Shown here: piece after piece, positions 28,457-37,751 of the stretch | Position numbering within the stretch: the stretch's first letter is position 1 | Layout: each line of letters opens with the position of its first letter | From: Devosia sp. MC521 | GTDB lineage: Bacteria; Pseudomonadota; Alphaproteobacteria; Rhizobiales; Devosiaceae | Length of the DNA: 64,000 nucleotides | Reading direction: 5' to 3' | Assembly (NCBI RefSeq): GCF_014127105.1 | Contig: NZ_CP059902.1 | Location: 591,001 to 655,000 of the forward strand | Notes under the pieces: model-generated | Database searches by the model: none | Told to the model about the DNA's origin: nothing | What the model saw: the letters and a program-made list of their open reading frames with translations, nothing else | Made by a program: the position numbers and the translations under genes

Positions 28457-30568
28457 TTAGGCCTGACGCAGCGGGGCGAGGAGGGCGGCAGTATCGCCGC
28501 GCACAAAACCACAGCCTGCATTAGCCTGGGCCTTATCGACCAGCGATTCAACCTCGGCAGGGGACATGCGCGCCGCCTGGAAGAGCGGGCCGCCCTTGTT
28601 CTTGGCAAAGCCATAGCCATTGGTCAGAACGACGTCGATATCGGAGGCCGTGCGCGCGATGCCTTCGGCCACGATGAGCGCGGCCTCATTGACGATGGCG
28701 CCGAGGATGGCTTGGCCGATGGCCGTCCCATCGGGGGTTGCGGTGCCGCGCTGGGCCGCGTTCTGCATGACGAGATCGGTGACGACCGGCGATGGCTGTG
28801 CCTTGCCTTTTTCGTCATAGTCATACCAGCCCGCATTGGTCTTGCGACCGAGACGACCGAGTTCACACACGGCGTCCGGCAGAGAAACGTAGCGGGTGCG
28901 CGAATCGCGCGTTGCCGCTTTGCTCTGGCGCAGACGCCAAGCGATATCGAGGCCAGAGATGTCGGATACGGCAAAGAGGCCCATGGCAAACCCGAGCTTG
29001 GTTGCGGCTGCGTCGACGTCTTGGGGTAGAGCGCCGTCATCGAGCGCGTATTCGCACTGCGCGCGATACTTGGCGTAGATGCGATTGCCGATAAAGCCTT
29101 CGCAAGGCTTGGCCAGCACGGGGAGCTTAGAAATGGTTTTGGCTAGGGCAAAGCCCGTCGCCAGAGTGCTCGCAGAAGTGGTGGCGCACTGAACCACCTC
29201 AAGCAGCTTCATGCGCGGCACGGGCGCGAAGAAGTGGAGGCCGATGAACAGCTTTGGGCGGCCAGAGGCCGCCGCAAGAACGTCGATATCGAGATAGGAA
29301 GTGTTGGTCGCGAGAACCGCGTCAGCTCGCATGACGGCTCCGAGCTTACCCAGAACCTCGGTCTTAACGGCTATGTCTTCAAAGACAGCCTCGATGACCA
29401 AATCGACGTCGCTGAGCGCCGATACGTCGTCTGCGGTTTGAAGCAAGGCGAGGCGATCAGCAGCGGTTGCCTTACCGAGCTTGCCCAGCTTTTCGACGTC
29501 CGAAAGCGTCTTGGCAATGGTGTCCTTGGCGCGGGCGATAACGGCCTCATTGCTGTCAACGAGGATGACGTTGAGGCCAGCGGTTAGGAGCACACTGGCA
29601 ATGCCTGCGCCCATGGTGCCTGCGCCGACAACGCCTGTGGTTTTGACCGAGATCGGAGTGGCATCTGGATCGGCTGGAGGTTTGGCTGCGGCGCGTTCGC
29701 CAAAGAAATTGTAACGAAGCGCTGACGCTTCTTCGCCGGTGCGCAGACGCTGGAAGATCTCGCGTTCGAGCTTCAGGGCCTCAGCGACTGGTGTGGTTTT
29801 AACGAGGCGGACAGCGCGAACGGCTTCACTGACGCATTCACGACCCTTGCCCTTGGCGAGAGCAGTTTGGGCGGCGGCTTCGATGTCCTCTGCGCTTGCC
29901 GTTGGCGGGGTGAGCTGAGCGCTGAGGCGCTTGGACTTGCCGGCCACGAAGGCAATCGCGTCCGCAAGGAGATCGGTTTCGGCGACGGCGTCGATCATGC
30001 CGAGACGTGCGGCTTCAGCGGCTGCAACGCGGCGCGAGGAGGTGACGATCTCAATGCCATGTGGAATGCCAACTAGACGCGGCAGGCGCTGGGTGCCTCC
30101 GGCGCCGGGGATCATGCCGAGGCTCACCTCGGGCAGGCCGACGACGCCACTTGGAACAGCAATACGCCAGTCACAAGCCAGTGCGAGCTCATAGCCGCCG
30201 CCCAGCGCCGAGCCATGGATGGCGGCGATGACGGGGGCGTGGCACTGCTCGATGGCTGTGAGAACTTCTGGCAGTTCTGGTGGGGGCAGAGCCTTGCCGA
30301 ATTCCTTGATGTCCGAGCCTGCGATAAAGCTCTTGCCGCCGCCAATGATAATGACACTTGTGACCGATGGCGTGCTGGCGATGTCGTTCAGTGCTGCCAT
30401 CAGGCCCTGACGCACAGCGACCGAGCTGGCGTTTACAGGCGGGTTGTCGATGTAGATGACAGCAACATCGTCTTGGCGGTTGAGTTTTACGGCGCTGGAC
30501 ATGGCCACAGCACTGGCGGGGATCTGGATTTCGGTCATCATGGTTCCGGCTGATGCACTTGCTTGCAT
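28457..30568 (-). CDS. FadB/FadJ-like enoyl-CoA hydratase / 3-hydroxyacyl-CoA dehydrogenase fusion
   Basis: About 703 aa; starts at 30568, at the MTEIQ Met about ten codons later, or at MSSAVKLNRQ are possible, none with a clear ribosome site. Residues 25-210 form a crotonase domain with both catalytic Glu (GGGYELALACD and GLPEVSLGMIPGAGG). From about residue 310 the NAD-binding 3-hydroxyacyl-CoA dehydrogenase domain starts at GVVGAGTMGAGIASVLLTAG, followed by the catalytic-His stretch GLHFFAPVPRMKLLEVV and two C-terminal helical domains. It would hydrate enoyl-CoA and oxidise the product. Alone on the minus strand, with a candidate operator 30-50 bases upstream, divergent from a LysR gene. 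Confidence 0.93.
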   Translation of the reverse strand: MQASASAGTMMTEIQIPASAVAMSSAVKLNRQDDVAVIYIDNPPVNASSVAVRQGLMAALNDIASTPSVTSVIIIGGGKSFIAGSDIKEFGKALPPPELPEVLTAIEQCHAPVIAAIHGSALGGGYELALACDWRIAVPSGVVGLPEVSLGMIPGAGGTQRLPRLVGIPHGIEIVTSSRRVAAAEAARLGMIDAVAETDLLADAIAFVAGKSKRLSAQLTPPTASAEDIEAAAQTALAKGKGRECVSEAVRAVRLVKTTPVAEALKLEREIFQRLRTGEEASALRYNFFGERAAAKPPADPDATPISVKTTGVVGAGTMGAGIASVLLTAGLNVILVDSNEAVIARAKDTIAKTLSDVEKLGKLGKATAADRLALLQTADDVSALSDVDLVIEAVFEDIAVKTEVLGKLGAVMRADAVLATNTSYLDIDVLAAASGRPKLFIGLHFFAPVPRMKLLEVVQCATTSASTLATGFALAKTISKLPVLAKPCEGFIGNRIYAKYRAQCEYALDDGALPQDVDAAATKLGFAMGLFAVSDISGLDIAWRLRQSKAATRDSRTRYVSLPDAVCELGRLGRKTNAGWYDYDEKGKAQPSPVVTDLVMQNAAQRGTATPDGTAIGQAILGAIVNEAALIVAEGIARTASDIDVVLTNGYGFAKNKGGPLFQAARMSPAEVESLVDKAQANAGCGFVRGDTAALLAPLRQA

Positions 30569-30593
30569 CAGCTTTAGCGCGTTTAGATGCCGC

Positions 30594-30615
30594 GCAAATT
30601 TGCATAATCTGCGAA
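30594..30615. promoter_or_regulatory. Candidate operator between FadB-like gene and LysR gene
   Basis: TTTGCATAATCTGCGAA at 30599-30615 is a near-perfect inverted repeat (TTTGCA-N5-TGCGAA, ideal TGCAAA). It overlaps the perfect palindrome GCAAATTTGC (30594-30603). It is the best copy of the motif shared with 19331, 11397 and 25419. Confidence 0.5.
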
Positions 30616-30817
30616 GTTCTTTTGCCTTAGGCCGAAGGTTCGTGCGTTTGCCGAGAGGATGGCTCTGGTATGCCAGCTAGGGGAAAACCACTCCGATTTT
30701 TGCAAAACTATTGATAATACAAACGAAAGTGGGCGATTATGTCGCATTAGCGCTCAGCCAGTTCGGTATTGTCCCTATACCCAGAGGAGCTGCAGAGCGC
30801 GGGGAGACTATATTGCT

Positions 30818-31783
30818 ATGAGCATCCGGCCATCTGCGCCGACGGCAGCTGTTGAGCGCCGTCGAATTGAAGACCTGCCTAGCCTGCGTGACATGGAGCT
30901 ATTCGTCACCGTGGTTCAGTGCGGAAATTTCTCGGCCGCAGGTCGGCGGTTTGGTCTCTCACCGGCATCGGTGTCGCGCTATATCAATGCGCTGGAAGAC
31001 CGGCTCGGGGTTCGGCTGTTAAACCGCACCAGTCGCAAGCTATCGCTGAGCGATATGGGGACGTTGTTTTACCAGCGCGCGGAGCGCATTCTCAACGATG
31101 TGCGTGACACCCAGATTGAGGTGACGCAGGAGCATGTGCGTCCGCAAGGCGTGTTGCATGTGCATTCGCGTTTGCTGGTCGGGCTGCAATATATCGCGCC
31201 CGCGCTGCCCGCATTTCTGGAGCAGTATCCCGAGATCAGCGTCGACCTGACCCTCTCGAATGAGGACGTCGACATTATTGAGAACAATATCGACGTCGAT
31301 ATTCGCATTGGGACGCTGGCGGATTCATCGCTGATCGCCCGTAAGCTGGTGAATAGCGAGCGCATACTCTGTGCCAGCCCAGCGTATTTGGAGGGGCGTC
31401 CGCCGATCAACACGCCGCAAGACCTGCTCGAGCACAATTGCCTGACCTATAAGATCAACCTTGGTGGGGTGAATTGGCGGTTTCTGGCGGAAGACGGCAC
31501 GTTGACGGAAATTCCGGTCAAAGGCAGCTTTAGAACCAATAACGGCCCGGCTTTGCATATCGCTATGTTGCAGGGGTTGGGCTTGTCGCTGATGCCGGAT
31601 TGGGCGGTTGCCAATGAGCTGGCTTCGGGCGAATTGGTGCGCGTTCTGCCGGACTACCGCATCAGCTTCACCTCGTTTGAGAACGCTGTTTACGCGGTCT
31701 ACTCGCCGACCAAGCATCTGCCGGTTAAGGCCCGCGTATTTATCGACTTTTTGGCCAAGCATTTCCAATCGGTGAGCGTCTAG
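30818..31783 (+). CDS. LysR-family transcriptional regulator
   Basis: 321 aa from the ATG at 30818 with GGGGAGA upstream; a longer frame would start in the intergenic region. N-terminal winged helix-turn-helix at about residues 25-85: LRDMELFVTVVQCGNFSAAG, then RRFGLSPASVSRYINALEDR and LGVRLLNRTSRKLSLSDMG. The effector-binding domain follows. Divergent from the FadB-like gene, with a TTTGCA-N5-TGCGAA site between. It is my main candidate for the regulator that recognises the repeated site across the island; this is inference. Confidence 0.93.
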   Translation: MSIRPSAPTAAVERRRIEDLPSLRDMELFVTVVQCGNFSAAGRRFGLSPASVSRYINALEDRLGVRLLNRTSRKLSLSDMGTLFYQRAERILNDVRDTQIEVTQEHVRPQGVLHVHSRLLVGLQYIAPALPAFLEQYPEISVDLTLSNEDVDIIENNIDVDIRIGTLADSSLIARKLVNSERILCASPAYLEGRPPINTPQDLLEHNCLTYKINLGGVNWRFLAEDGTLTEIPVKGSFRTNNGPALHIAMLQGLGLSLMPDWAVANELASGELVRVLPDYRISFTSFENAVYAVYSPTKHLPVKARVFIDFLAKHFQSVSV

Positions 31784-31908
31784 GCTTTACAGTTTTTGCA
31801 ACTAAACTAGTCAGCTTTCGCTCATTATCTGCTGGATTTATCAATGCTAGCTCTACCCCAAACTAAGGTGGGCGTAGTGTGTCGCGCCCGGATTTTTGGG
31901 AGTGCGTC

Positions 31909-33126
31909 GTGGCTGGCAATGTTCTTGACGGTATTCGGGTTCTAGATTTCTCGCGTGTATTTGCAGGGCCCGCAGCCACTCAGGTCCTAGGGGACATGGG
32001 TGCTGATATTCTCAAGATCGAGCCACCCGGCGGTGACGAAGCGCGCTATTATGGCGTGACCAGGGAACGTCTCGAAAAGTTCGGTGGCGTCAGCCCGTCG
32101 TTCCTGGCGCTTAACCGCAATAAGCGCAGCCTGGAAATCGATCTGCGCACAGAGGCAGGCAAGGAGATCGCGCTTAAGCTCGCTAAGGATTGCGATGTTG
32201 TCGTGCACAACTACCGTCCGGGCGTGATGGAGCGTTTGGGCCTCGGTTACGAAGACCTCAAGGCGATCAACCCGCGCCTGATCTTTGCTGAGTTCTCTGC
32301 CTTCGGCACGACCGGCCCGCTGGCGAAGGCTGGTGCCAACGATCTGGCGCTGCAGGCGCATAGTGGCTTGATTAGCATTACCGGTGAGGAAGATCGTTCG
32401 CCTGTACGCTGCGGTTCGGCGATTGTTGACCTCCACGGTTCGCTGGCGATCGTTTCGGGCATTCTCGGTGCGCTGTTCCATCGCGTGACCACCGGCCTCG
32501 GTCAGCGCGTTGAATCCTCGCTCCTGCTCAGCTCGGCTCACCTGATGAGCTATTTCTACACTGAGTATTGGATGGATGGCGCCATGCATAAGCCTATGGG
32601 TACGGCGAACCACCTCTCGGTGCCGAACCAGGCCTTCCCGGCAAGCGACGGGGAAGTGGTGATCATCGCCTCGACCAATGACATGTGGCAGCGCCTTGTG
32701 GCGGCGCTCGGTCCGGATGAACTGGGCGGGCCAGAATTTGCTGGCGTGTTTGATCGTCGCTCCAACCGCGTGCAACTGGTCGAGGCAGTGTCGGCCATTA
32801 CGCGCACCAAGACCTGCGCGCAGCTGCTCGACATTCTCGCGGAAGCCAAGGTTGTTGCGACCAAGGTCAACACCATTGGTGAAGCGGCGGATCACCCGCA
32901 GTTGGCGGCAGTTGGTGGGCGCTTGGAACTGCCGGTCGGTCAGCATCTCATCGGCTCGGTTGCTTCCCCGTTCTCCTTCTCTGACGTTGATATGTCCGAA
33001 GTCACCCCGCCACCGGCATTGGGTGGGCACATCGATGAAGTGCTGCAGGAGTATGGCTACAGCCAAGAGCAGATTGATGCCTTCCGCGCGTCTGGCGCTT
33101 TCGGTAAAATCACAGCAGCTCAATAG
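31909..33126 (+). CDS. CaiB/BaiF-family (class III) CoA transferase
   Basis: 405 aa from the GTG at 31909, which has GGGAG six bases upstream; a GTG at 31879 is possible. Typical start VLDGIRVLDFSRVFAGPAAT and DMGADILKIEPPGGDEARYY. The catalytic Asp is expected in AIVDLHGSLAIVSGILGALF near residue 170. GYEDLKAINPRLIFAEFSAF and GTTGPLAKAGANDL are other family marks. Activates a carboxylic acid by moving CoA from a donor such as succinyl-CoA. As no acyl-CoA ligase is seen nearby, it is the likely entry enzyme. Followed by a 2-hydroxyacid dehydrogenase nine bases later. Confidence 0.92.
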   Translation: MAGNVLDGIRVLDFSRVFAGPAATQVLGDMGADILKIEPPGGDEARYYGVTRERLEKFGGVSPSFLALNRNKRSLEIDLRTEAGKEIALKLAKDCDVVVHNYRPGVMERLGLGYEDLKAINPRLIFAEFSAFGTTGPLAKAGANDLALQAHSGLISITGEEDRSPVRCGSAIVDLHGSLAIVSGILGALFHRVTTGLGQRVESSLLLSSAHLMSYFYTEYWMDGAMHKPMGTANHLSVPNQAFPASDGEVVIIASTNDMWQRLVAALGPDELGGPEFAGVFDRRSNRVQLVEAVSAITRTKTCAQLLDILAEAKVVATKVNTIGEAADHPQLAAVGGRLELPVGQHLIGSVASPFSFSDVDMSEVTPPPALGGHIDEVLQEYGYSQEQIDAFRASGAFGKITAAQ

Positions 33127-33134
33127 GTGCTTAC

Positions 33135-34100
33135 ATGACTTCTGCTCGACTCGGGTGCGTTGTTCTCGATGACTATCAATCGGCTGCGAAAGGCGCGGCG
33201 GATTGGTCCCAGCTTGAGCATGCAGTTGATGTTGAATTCGAGCAGAGGTTTATTGGCGAGCCGGAGGCGCTGATTGAGCGCCTCCAGAACGCAGATATCG
33301 TCGTTGCCAATCGTGAGCGCACGCGGTTCGACGCGGCCACTCTCGCGGCTTTGCCAAAACTGAAATTGCTTGTCACCACGGGCATGGGTAATGCCGCCAT
33401 CGACATGTTGGCCGCAAAAAGCCGCAACATTGTTGTTTCAGGTACAGGCAGCGATGGTGCGCCAACGGCTGAATTGACCTGGGCGCTAATACTGGCCATG
33501 GCGCGCTCCATCGTGCCTGAAGCCAATGGCATAAGGGCAGGGGCTTGGCAGAGTTCTCTCGGCTTTGCGCTATCGGGGCGTACGCTTGGGCTGGTTGGCT
33601 TAGGGCGTGTCGGCTCGGCGGTGGCAAAGGTCGGTACGGCTTTTGGCATGCGCGTTGCCGCATGGTCGCCACGGCTTGATGACGAGCGGGCTGCTGCTGC
33701 GGGCGTTGAGCGCGCAAGCTCGCTTGAAGCGCTGTTTCAATCCGCCGACGTGATCTCCCTCCACGCGACTTTGACGCCGGAGAGCCGGGGGCTGGTTGAT
33801 GCCAAGCTGCTCGGACTGATGAAGCCAAGCGCTTATCTCGTCAACACATCACGCGCCGGTCTCATTGATGAGGCGGCGCTGATCGCCGTGCTGAAGCGCG
33901 ATGGTATTGCCGGGGTTGCGCTGGACGTTTTTGCGACGGAGCCCACACAGGCCGACAATCCACTCTTTGCTTTCGAGCGCGTCTTGGCGACCCCGCATTT
34001 GGGCTATGTGACCGACGTCACCTATGCGGCATTCTTTAGCCAAGCGTTGGAAGACATTTTGGCCTTTTTGGCTGGCACGCCAATCCGCGTGCTCAATTAA
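33135..34100 (+). CDS. D-2-hydroxyacid dehydrogenase (NAD-dependent)
   Basis: 321 aa, full length. NAD-binding GLVGLGRVGSAVAKVGTAFG near residue 155. The catalytic triad is visible: Arg in NTSRAGLIDEAAL, Glu in VFATEPTQADNP and His in ATPHLGYVT. Probably interconverts a 2-oxo acid and its D-2-hydroxy acid in the cytosol. Co-transcribed with the CoA transferase. It converges with and overlaps by four bases the minus-strand metallo-beta-lactamase-fold gene. Confidence 0.92.
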   Translation: MTSARLGCVVLDDYQSAAKGAADWSQLEHAVDVEFEQRFIGEPEALIERLQNADIVVANRERTRFDAATLAALPKLKLLVTTGMGNAAIDMLAAKSRNIVVSGTGSDGAPTAELTWALILAMARSIVPEANGIRAGAWQSSLGFALSGRTLGLVGLGRVGSAVAKVGTAFGMRVAAWSPRLDDERAAAAGVERASSLEALFQSADVISLHATLTPESRGLVDAKLLGLMKPSAYLVNTSRAGLIDEAALIAVLKRDGIAGVALDVFATEPTQADNPLFAFERVLATPHLGYVTDVTYAAFFSQALEDILAFLAGTPIRVLN

Positions 34101-35065
34101 GCGCGCTCAAACAGCATCACGCCATCATCGCTAAAGCGGCGCGTGAGCTTGCCGCGATGCCAAAGATAATTGGCAAGGCTTAGGGTCATGCCGGGCACGA
34201 GGTCTGAGAAGCGCGACGCGGCGCGTGGCGAAAAGATCGTCTCCGACATGGTCTGAATAGTCGCCGCTTGGCTGAGGTGTTCCAGCAATGCCTGCAACCG
34301 CCGCTCATGCGCCATGCGGAGTTTTTGAGCCTGTTGCGCCAGCCCGGTGAAGGCTGAGCCGTGTCCGGGCAGCACAAGGCAGCTCTCAGGAACGGGCATG
34401 AGACGGTCGAGATAATCGAAATAGGCGCCAAGAGGATCAGCGTCGGGTGTTTCGCTCCAGACGGTGATATGCGGGCCGGCACCAGCCAGCATTTGATCGC
34501 CGCTGAGAAAGATCAAATTGTCCTCTGCGAGCAGCGAGACCCCCGCGCTTGAATGCCCGCCACCTATGATCACCGACCAGCTTCGGCCCGCAAGCTCAAG
34601 CGTTTGGCGGTCCGTAAGCACGTTGAAATTCTGGGGGAAGGGGGAAAGCATCGCATAATCGATTGGTTTCGATTTTATCCGCGTTGGCTCGTCCATTCCC
34701 ATCATATGGAGGAAGTTTTGTGCGGAAGCGTTGCGGCGCTCGAGCGAGGTGCTACTGGCCCAAGTGATGTGCTGATGCTCGAGAGCGCTCATATTCAGCG
34801 CAGCGCCATATTGCAACATAAGCGGGGATGCTTGGCCGGTGTGATCGCGGTGCATATGGGTGCAGACGATGTCGGTGACATTGCCGATGTGGCCAAGCTC
34901 TGCCGCTTGCACCCACACTTGCCGCGTTGGTTCGCCCGGCATGCCGGTATCGAGGATAATCTGATCACTCTTGTCGCCGATGAGCCAAGCGTTGACCGAG
35001 GCAAAGCGCGGCATGGGGCATTCAAGCCGGGTGACGCCGGGGCGCAGAGTTTCGATATTGGTCAC
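34097..35065 (-). CDS. Metallo-beta-lactamase-fold hydrolase
   Basis: 322 aa starting at GTG. Metal site: CTHMHRDHTGQASP (HxHxDH near residue 86), HSSAGVSLLAEDNLIFLSGD (His and the bridging Asp) and VLPGHGSAFTGLAQQA (final His). The middle insert and C-terminal helical part (LSLANYLWHRGKLTRRF) resemble the glyoxalase II-like / LACTB2-like branch. Probably a thioesterase or ester hydrolase. It converges on the hydroxyacid dehydrogenase and lies downstream of a LysR gene on the same strand. Confidence 0.87.
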   Translation of the reverse strand: MTNIETLRPGVTRLECPMPRFASVNAWLIGDKSDQIILDTGMPGEPTRQVWVQAAELGHIGNVTDIVCTHMHRDHTGQASPLMLQYGAALNMSALEHQHITWASSTSLERRNASAQNFLHMMGMDEPTRIKSKPIDYAMLSPFPQNFNVLTDRQTLELAGRSWSVIIGGGHSSAGVSLLAEDNLIFLSGDQMLAGAGPHITVWSETPDADPLGAYFDYLDRLMPVPESCLVLPGHGSAFTGLAQQAQKLRMAHERRLQALLEHLSQAATIQTMSETIFSPRAASRFSDLVPGMTLSLANYLWHRGKLTRRFSDDGVMLFERA

Positions 35066-35132
35066 GGCTGGTCCGGAATGCTCAGGGGATGGTGTCAGGA
35101 TAGCGCGTTGGATCGTTGGCGCAATTGATGAT

Positions 35133-36065
35133 CTAGCGCAGCACCTTTGCAGCCGCTGACAAAGGGAAGGGCGTGGTTTGGCAAAGGCTGCGCACGAAGT
35201 CCGCCAGAGCGCGGACGCGCGGCACGCGCAGGGCCTCTGGCGTCACATTCATCCAATAGGAACGGAGAATGTTGACCTCATCAGGCAGGACTGGCGCGAG
35301 TGCTGGATAACGCGAGGCTATGAAGTGGGGCAGGACGCAAATTCCGGCATTGCCCAGGGTGGCTTCCACCTGTCCGAGAAGGCTCGAGAATTGCAATTGC
35401 GCTCTTAAGCCGGGGGAGACCTCATCGAGATAATCCAGCTCGCGCGAGAACAGCAGGTCTTCGATATAGCCGATGAACCGGTGCTTGGAGAGCGCCGCGC
35501 GCGCCTCTGGCGTGCCGTGCTCATGGAGATAGGATTTGCTGGCGTATAGGCCCAAGCCATAATCGGCCAATCGCTCAGCGACAAACCGCGGGCCGCCGGG
35601 GGTCAGCGTAACGCCAATGTCGCCGTCTCTTTGGTTTTGTGACTGGATCTGCTGGATTGGCACAAGTTGCACCGAAAGGCGCGGATTGGTCTGCGCGAAG
35701 CTGGCGAGACGCTCGGCGAGATAGAAATTGCCAAAGCCATCAGCGGTGACGATGCGCACCACCCCGCCGATGGCGCTACCGACATCGCTGCCCGCGCTTG
35801 ATCGCAGCGCGAGTACTTCCATCTGTTCGGCGTGTAGCAGTAGGTCTTCCCCTGCCGCGGTGAGCGCATAGCCGTTCGTTCCGCGCTGGAAGAGCGAGCG
35901 TCCCAGTGCCTGCTCGAGCGCGGTGATCCGACGGCTGACCGTGGCGTGGTCTGCTAACAGTATACGCGCGGCCCCGCTCAGCGTGCCGACACGGGCCACT
36001 TCTAGGAAGAATTTCAGGTCGTTCCAGTCAAATCCCGCCACTCTTCGCCTCGTGCATTTCCGCAC
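35133..36065 (-). CDS. LysR-family transcriptional regulator
   Basis: 310 aa; a GTG start eight codons later (36041) would place AGFDWNDLKFFLEVARVG at the N-terminus, which is the common LysR layout. Helix-turn-helix: GTLSGAARILLADHATVSRR and ITALEQALGRSLFQRGTNGY. A LysR substrate-binding domain follows. Divergent from the GMC oxidoreductase gene with a 75-base gap, so it probably controls that gene, and may be co-transcribed with the downstream hydrolase gene. Confidence 0.92.
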   Translation of the reverse strand: MRKCTRRRVAGFDWNDLKFFLEVARVGTLSGAARILLADHATVSRRITALEQALGRSLFQRGTNGYALTAAGEDLLLHAEQMEVLALRSSAGSDVGSAIGGVVRIVTADGFGNFYLAERLASFAQTNPRLSVQLVPIQQIQSQNQRDGDIGVTLTPGGPRFVAERLADYGLGLYASKSYLHEHGTPEARAALSKHRFIGYIEDLLFSRELDYLDEVSPGLRAQLQFSSLLGQVEATLGNAGICVLPHFIASRYPALAPVLPDEVNILRSYWMNVTPEALRVPRVRALADFVRSLCQTTPFPLSAAAKVLR

Positions 36066-36140
36066 AGCATATGTTCAAAACCTCCGCTTGTGAGCAAGCA
36101 TTTTCGCACAGTAACTTGCGCCTCAGTGAGGGAGTGACTG

Positions 36141-37751
36141 ATGAGCTCTATGGAATTCGATTACATTGTCTGCGGTGGCGGCTCGGCGGGCTGCGTTTTG
36201 GCGAACCGCTTGTCGGAGAACGGCAAATACAAGGTGGCGCTGCTCGAGGCTGGCAGCAAGGACAATTGGATCTGGTTCCATATCCCGGTCGGCTATCTGT
36301 TCGCGATTGGCAATCCGCGCGCGGATTGGATGTTCCGCACCCAGCCGTCCGAGGGCTTGAATGGTCGCGACCTTGCCTATCCGCGCGGCAAGGTGTTGGG
36401 CGGCTCGTCGGCCATCAATGCTATGATCTATATGCGCGGGCAGGCGGCGGATTATAACCGCTGGCGCGAAGCTGGCTTGGAAGGCTGGGGTTGGGACGAT
36501 GTTCTGCCAGTTTTTAAAAAGCACGAAGACAATTGGCGCGGTGCTTCGGACCTTCACGGGGCAGGCGGCGAATGGCGTGTAGAGCAGCCGCGTTTGAAGT
36601 GGGAAGTGCTCGACACCTTCATTGATGCCGCCGAGAGCGCCGGCATTCCGCGCAGTACCGATTTCAATACCGGCACGAATGAAGGCTGTGGGTATTTCGA
36701 CGTCAACCAGAAGACGGGCCGTCGCTGGAGCTCCGCGCGTGGTTTCCTCAAGCCCGCATTGAAGCGTCCGAACCTGGAAGTTCTCACCAATACGCTCGTT
36801 GACCAAGTCATCGTTGAGAACGGCAAGGCGACCGGCGTGAGCGTACTACGCAATGGTGTGCGCGAAACCATCCGTGCCCGTCGTGAGGTTGTGCTTTCTG
36901 CAGGCGCGGTGGCGAGCCCGGCGATCCTTGAACGCTCCGGCATTGGTCATGGCGAGCATCTTAAGGCAGCAGGTATTGATGTTGTGCATCACCTGCCGGG
37001 CGTTGGCTCGAACCTCCAGGACCATTTGCAATTGCGTCCGATCTATAAGGTCCAAGACGTGCCAACCATGAACATGCTCTACCAGTCGCTGGTGCGCCGT
37101 GGGTTCATGGGGCTGGATTATCTCTTCCGCCGTCGCGGTGCGCTGACCATGGCGCCATCGCAGCTGGGTGCGTTCACGCGTTCGTCGGATCGCTATGAAA
37201 CGCCGAACATCCAGTTCCACGTCCAGCCGCTCTCGCTCGATAAGTTCGGCGACGAGATGCATAAATTCCCGGCGATTACCGTGAGCGTGTGCAATCTGCG
37301 TCCGGCAAGCCGTGGCGAGGTGCACGTCAGCAGCATGGATGTCACTGCTGCGCCAGTTATTACGCCGAACTATCTTTCGACAGAGGAAGACCGTCAGGTC
37401 GCAGCAGACAGCATTCGTTGGGCACGCAAGGTCATGTCGCAGCCAGCTATGGCAAAGTACCGCCCCGAGGAATTCCGTCCCGGCGCGCATCTCACCAGCG
37501 ACGGGGACCTCGCCAAGGTTGCAGGCGATATCGGCACGACGATTTTCCACCCAGTCGGCACGGCGCGCATGGGCGTCAAGTCCGATGAAATGGCGGTGCT
37601 GGACAACAAGCTGCGTGTCTATGGGGTTGAGGGCCTGCGCGTCGCTGATGCGTCCGCTATGCCATTCATCACATCCGGTAACACAAATTCTCCGACCATT
37701 ATGATTGCGGAGAAGGCGTCAGAGGCAATCTTGGAAGACGCCGTCGCTTAA
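36141..37751 (+). CDS. GMC-family FAD oxidoreductase (choline dehydrogenase-like)
   Basis: 536 aa, typical length. FAD-binding start FDYIVCGGGSAGCVLANRLS, GMC signature 1 YPRGKVLGGSSAINAMIYMR near residue 80, signature 2 around GAVASPAILERSGIGHGEHL, and the C-terminal active-site region GTTIFHPVGTARMGV with the catalytic His, then RVADASAMPFITSGNTNSPT. Oxidises an alcohol to an aldehyde using FAD and a quinone or cytochrome acceptor. Divergent from a LysR gene. Last clear gene of the catabolic island. Confidence 0.93.
   Translation: MSSMEFDYIVCGGGSAGCVLANRLSENGKYKVALLEAGSKDNWIWFHIPVGYLFAIGNPRADWMFRTQPSEGLNGRDLAYPRGKVLGGSSAINAMIYMRGQAADYNRWREAGLEGWGWDDVLPVFKKHEDNWRGASDLHGAGGEWRVEQPRLKWEVLDTFIDAAESAGIPRSTDFNTGTNEGCGYFDVNQKTGRRWSSARGFLKPALKRPNLEVLTNTLVDQVIVENGKATGVSVLRNGVRETIRARREVVLSAGAVASPAILERSGIGHGEHLKAAGIDVVHHLPGVGSNLQDHLQLRPIYKVQDVPTMNMLYQSLVRRGFMGLDYLFRRRGALTMAPSQLGAFTRSSDRYETPNIQFHVQPLSLDKFGDEMHKFPAITVSVCNLRPASRGEVHVSSMDVTAAPVITPNYLSTEEDRQVAADSIRWARKVMSQPAMAKYRPEEFRPGAHLTSDGDLAKVAGDIGTTIFHPVGTARMGVKSDEMAVLDNKLRVYGVEGLRVADASAMPFITSGNTNSPTIMIAEKASEAILEDAVA

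Noticed and set aside
11397..30615. CRISPR array or long repeats behind the recurring TTTGCA words
   Set aside because: The copies are single short sites in separate promoters, not an array.
30659..30817. N-terminal extension of the LysR protein at 30818
   Set aside because: It would add 53 residues before the normal LysR start and run through the candidate operator and promoter region.
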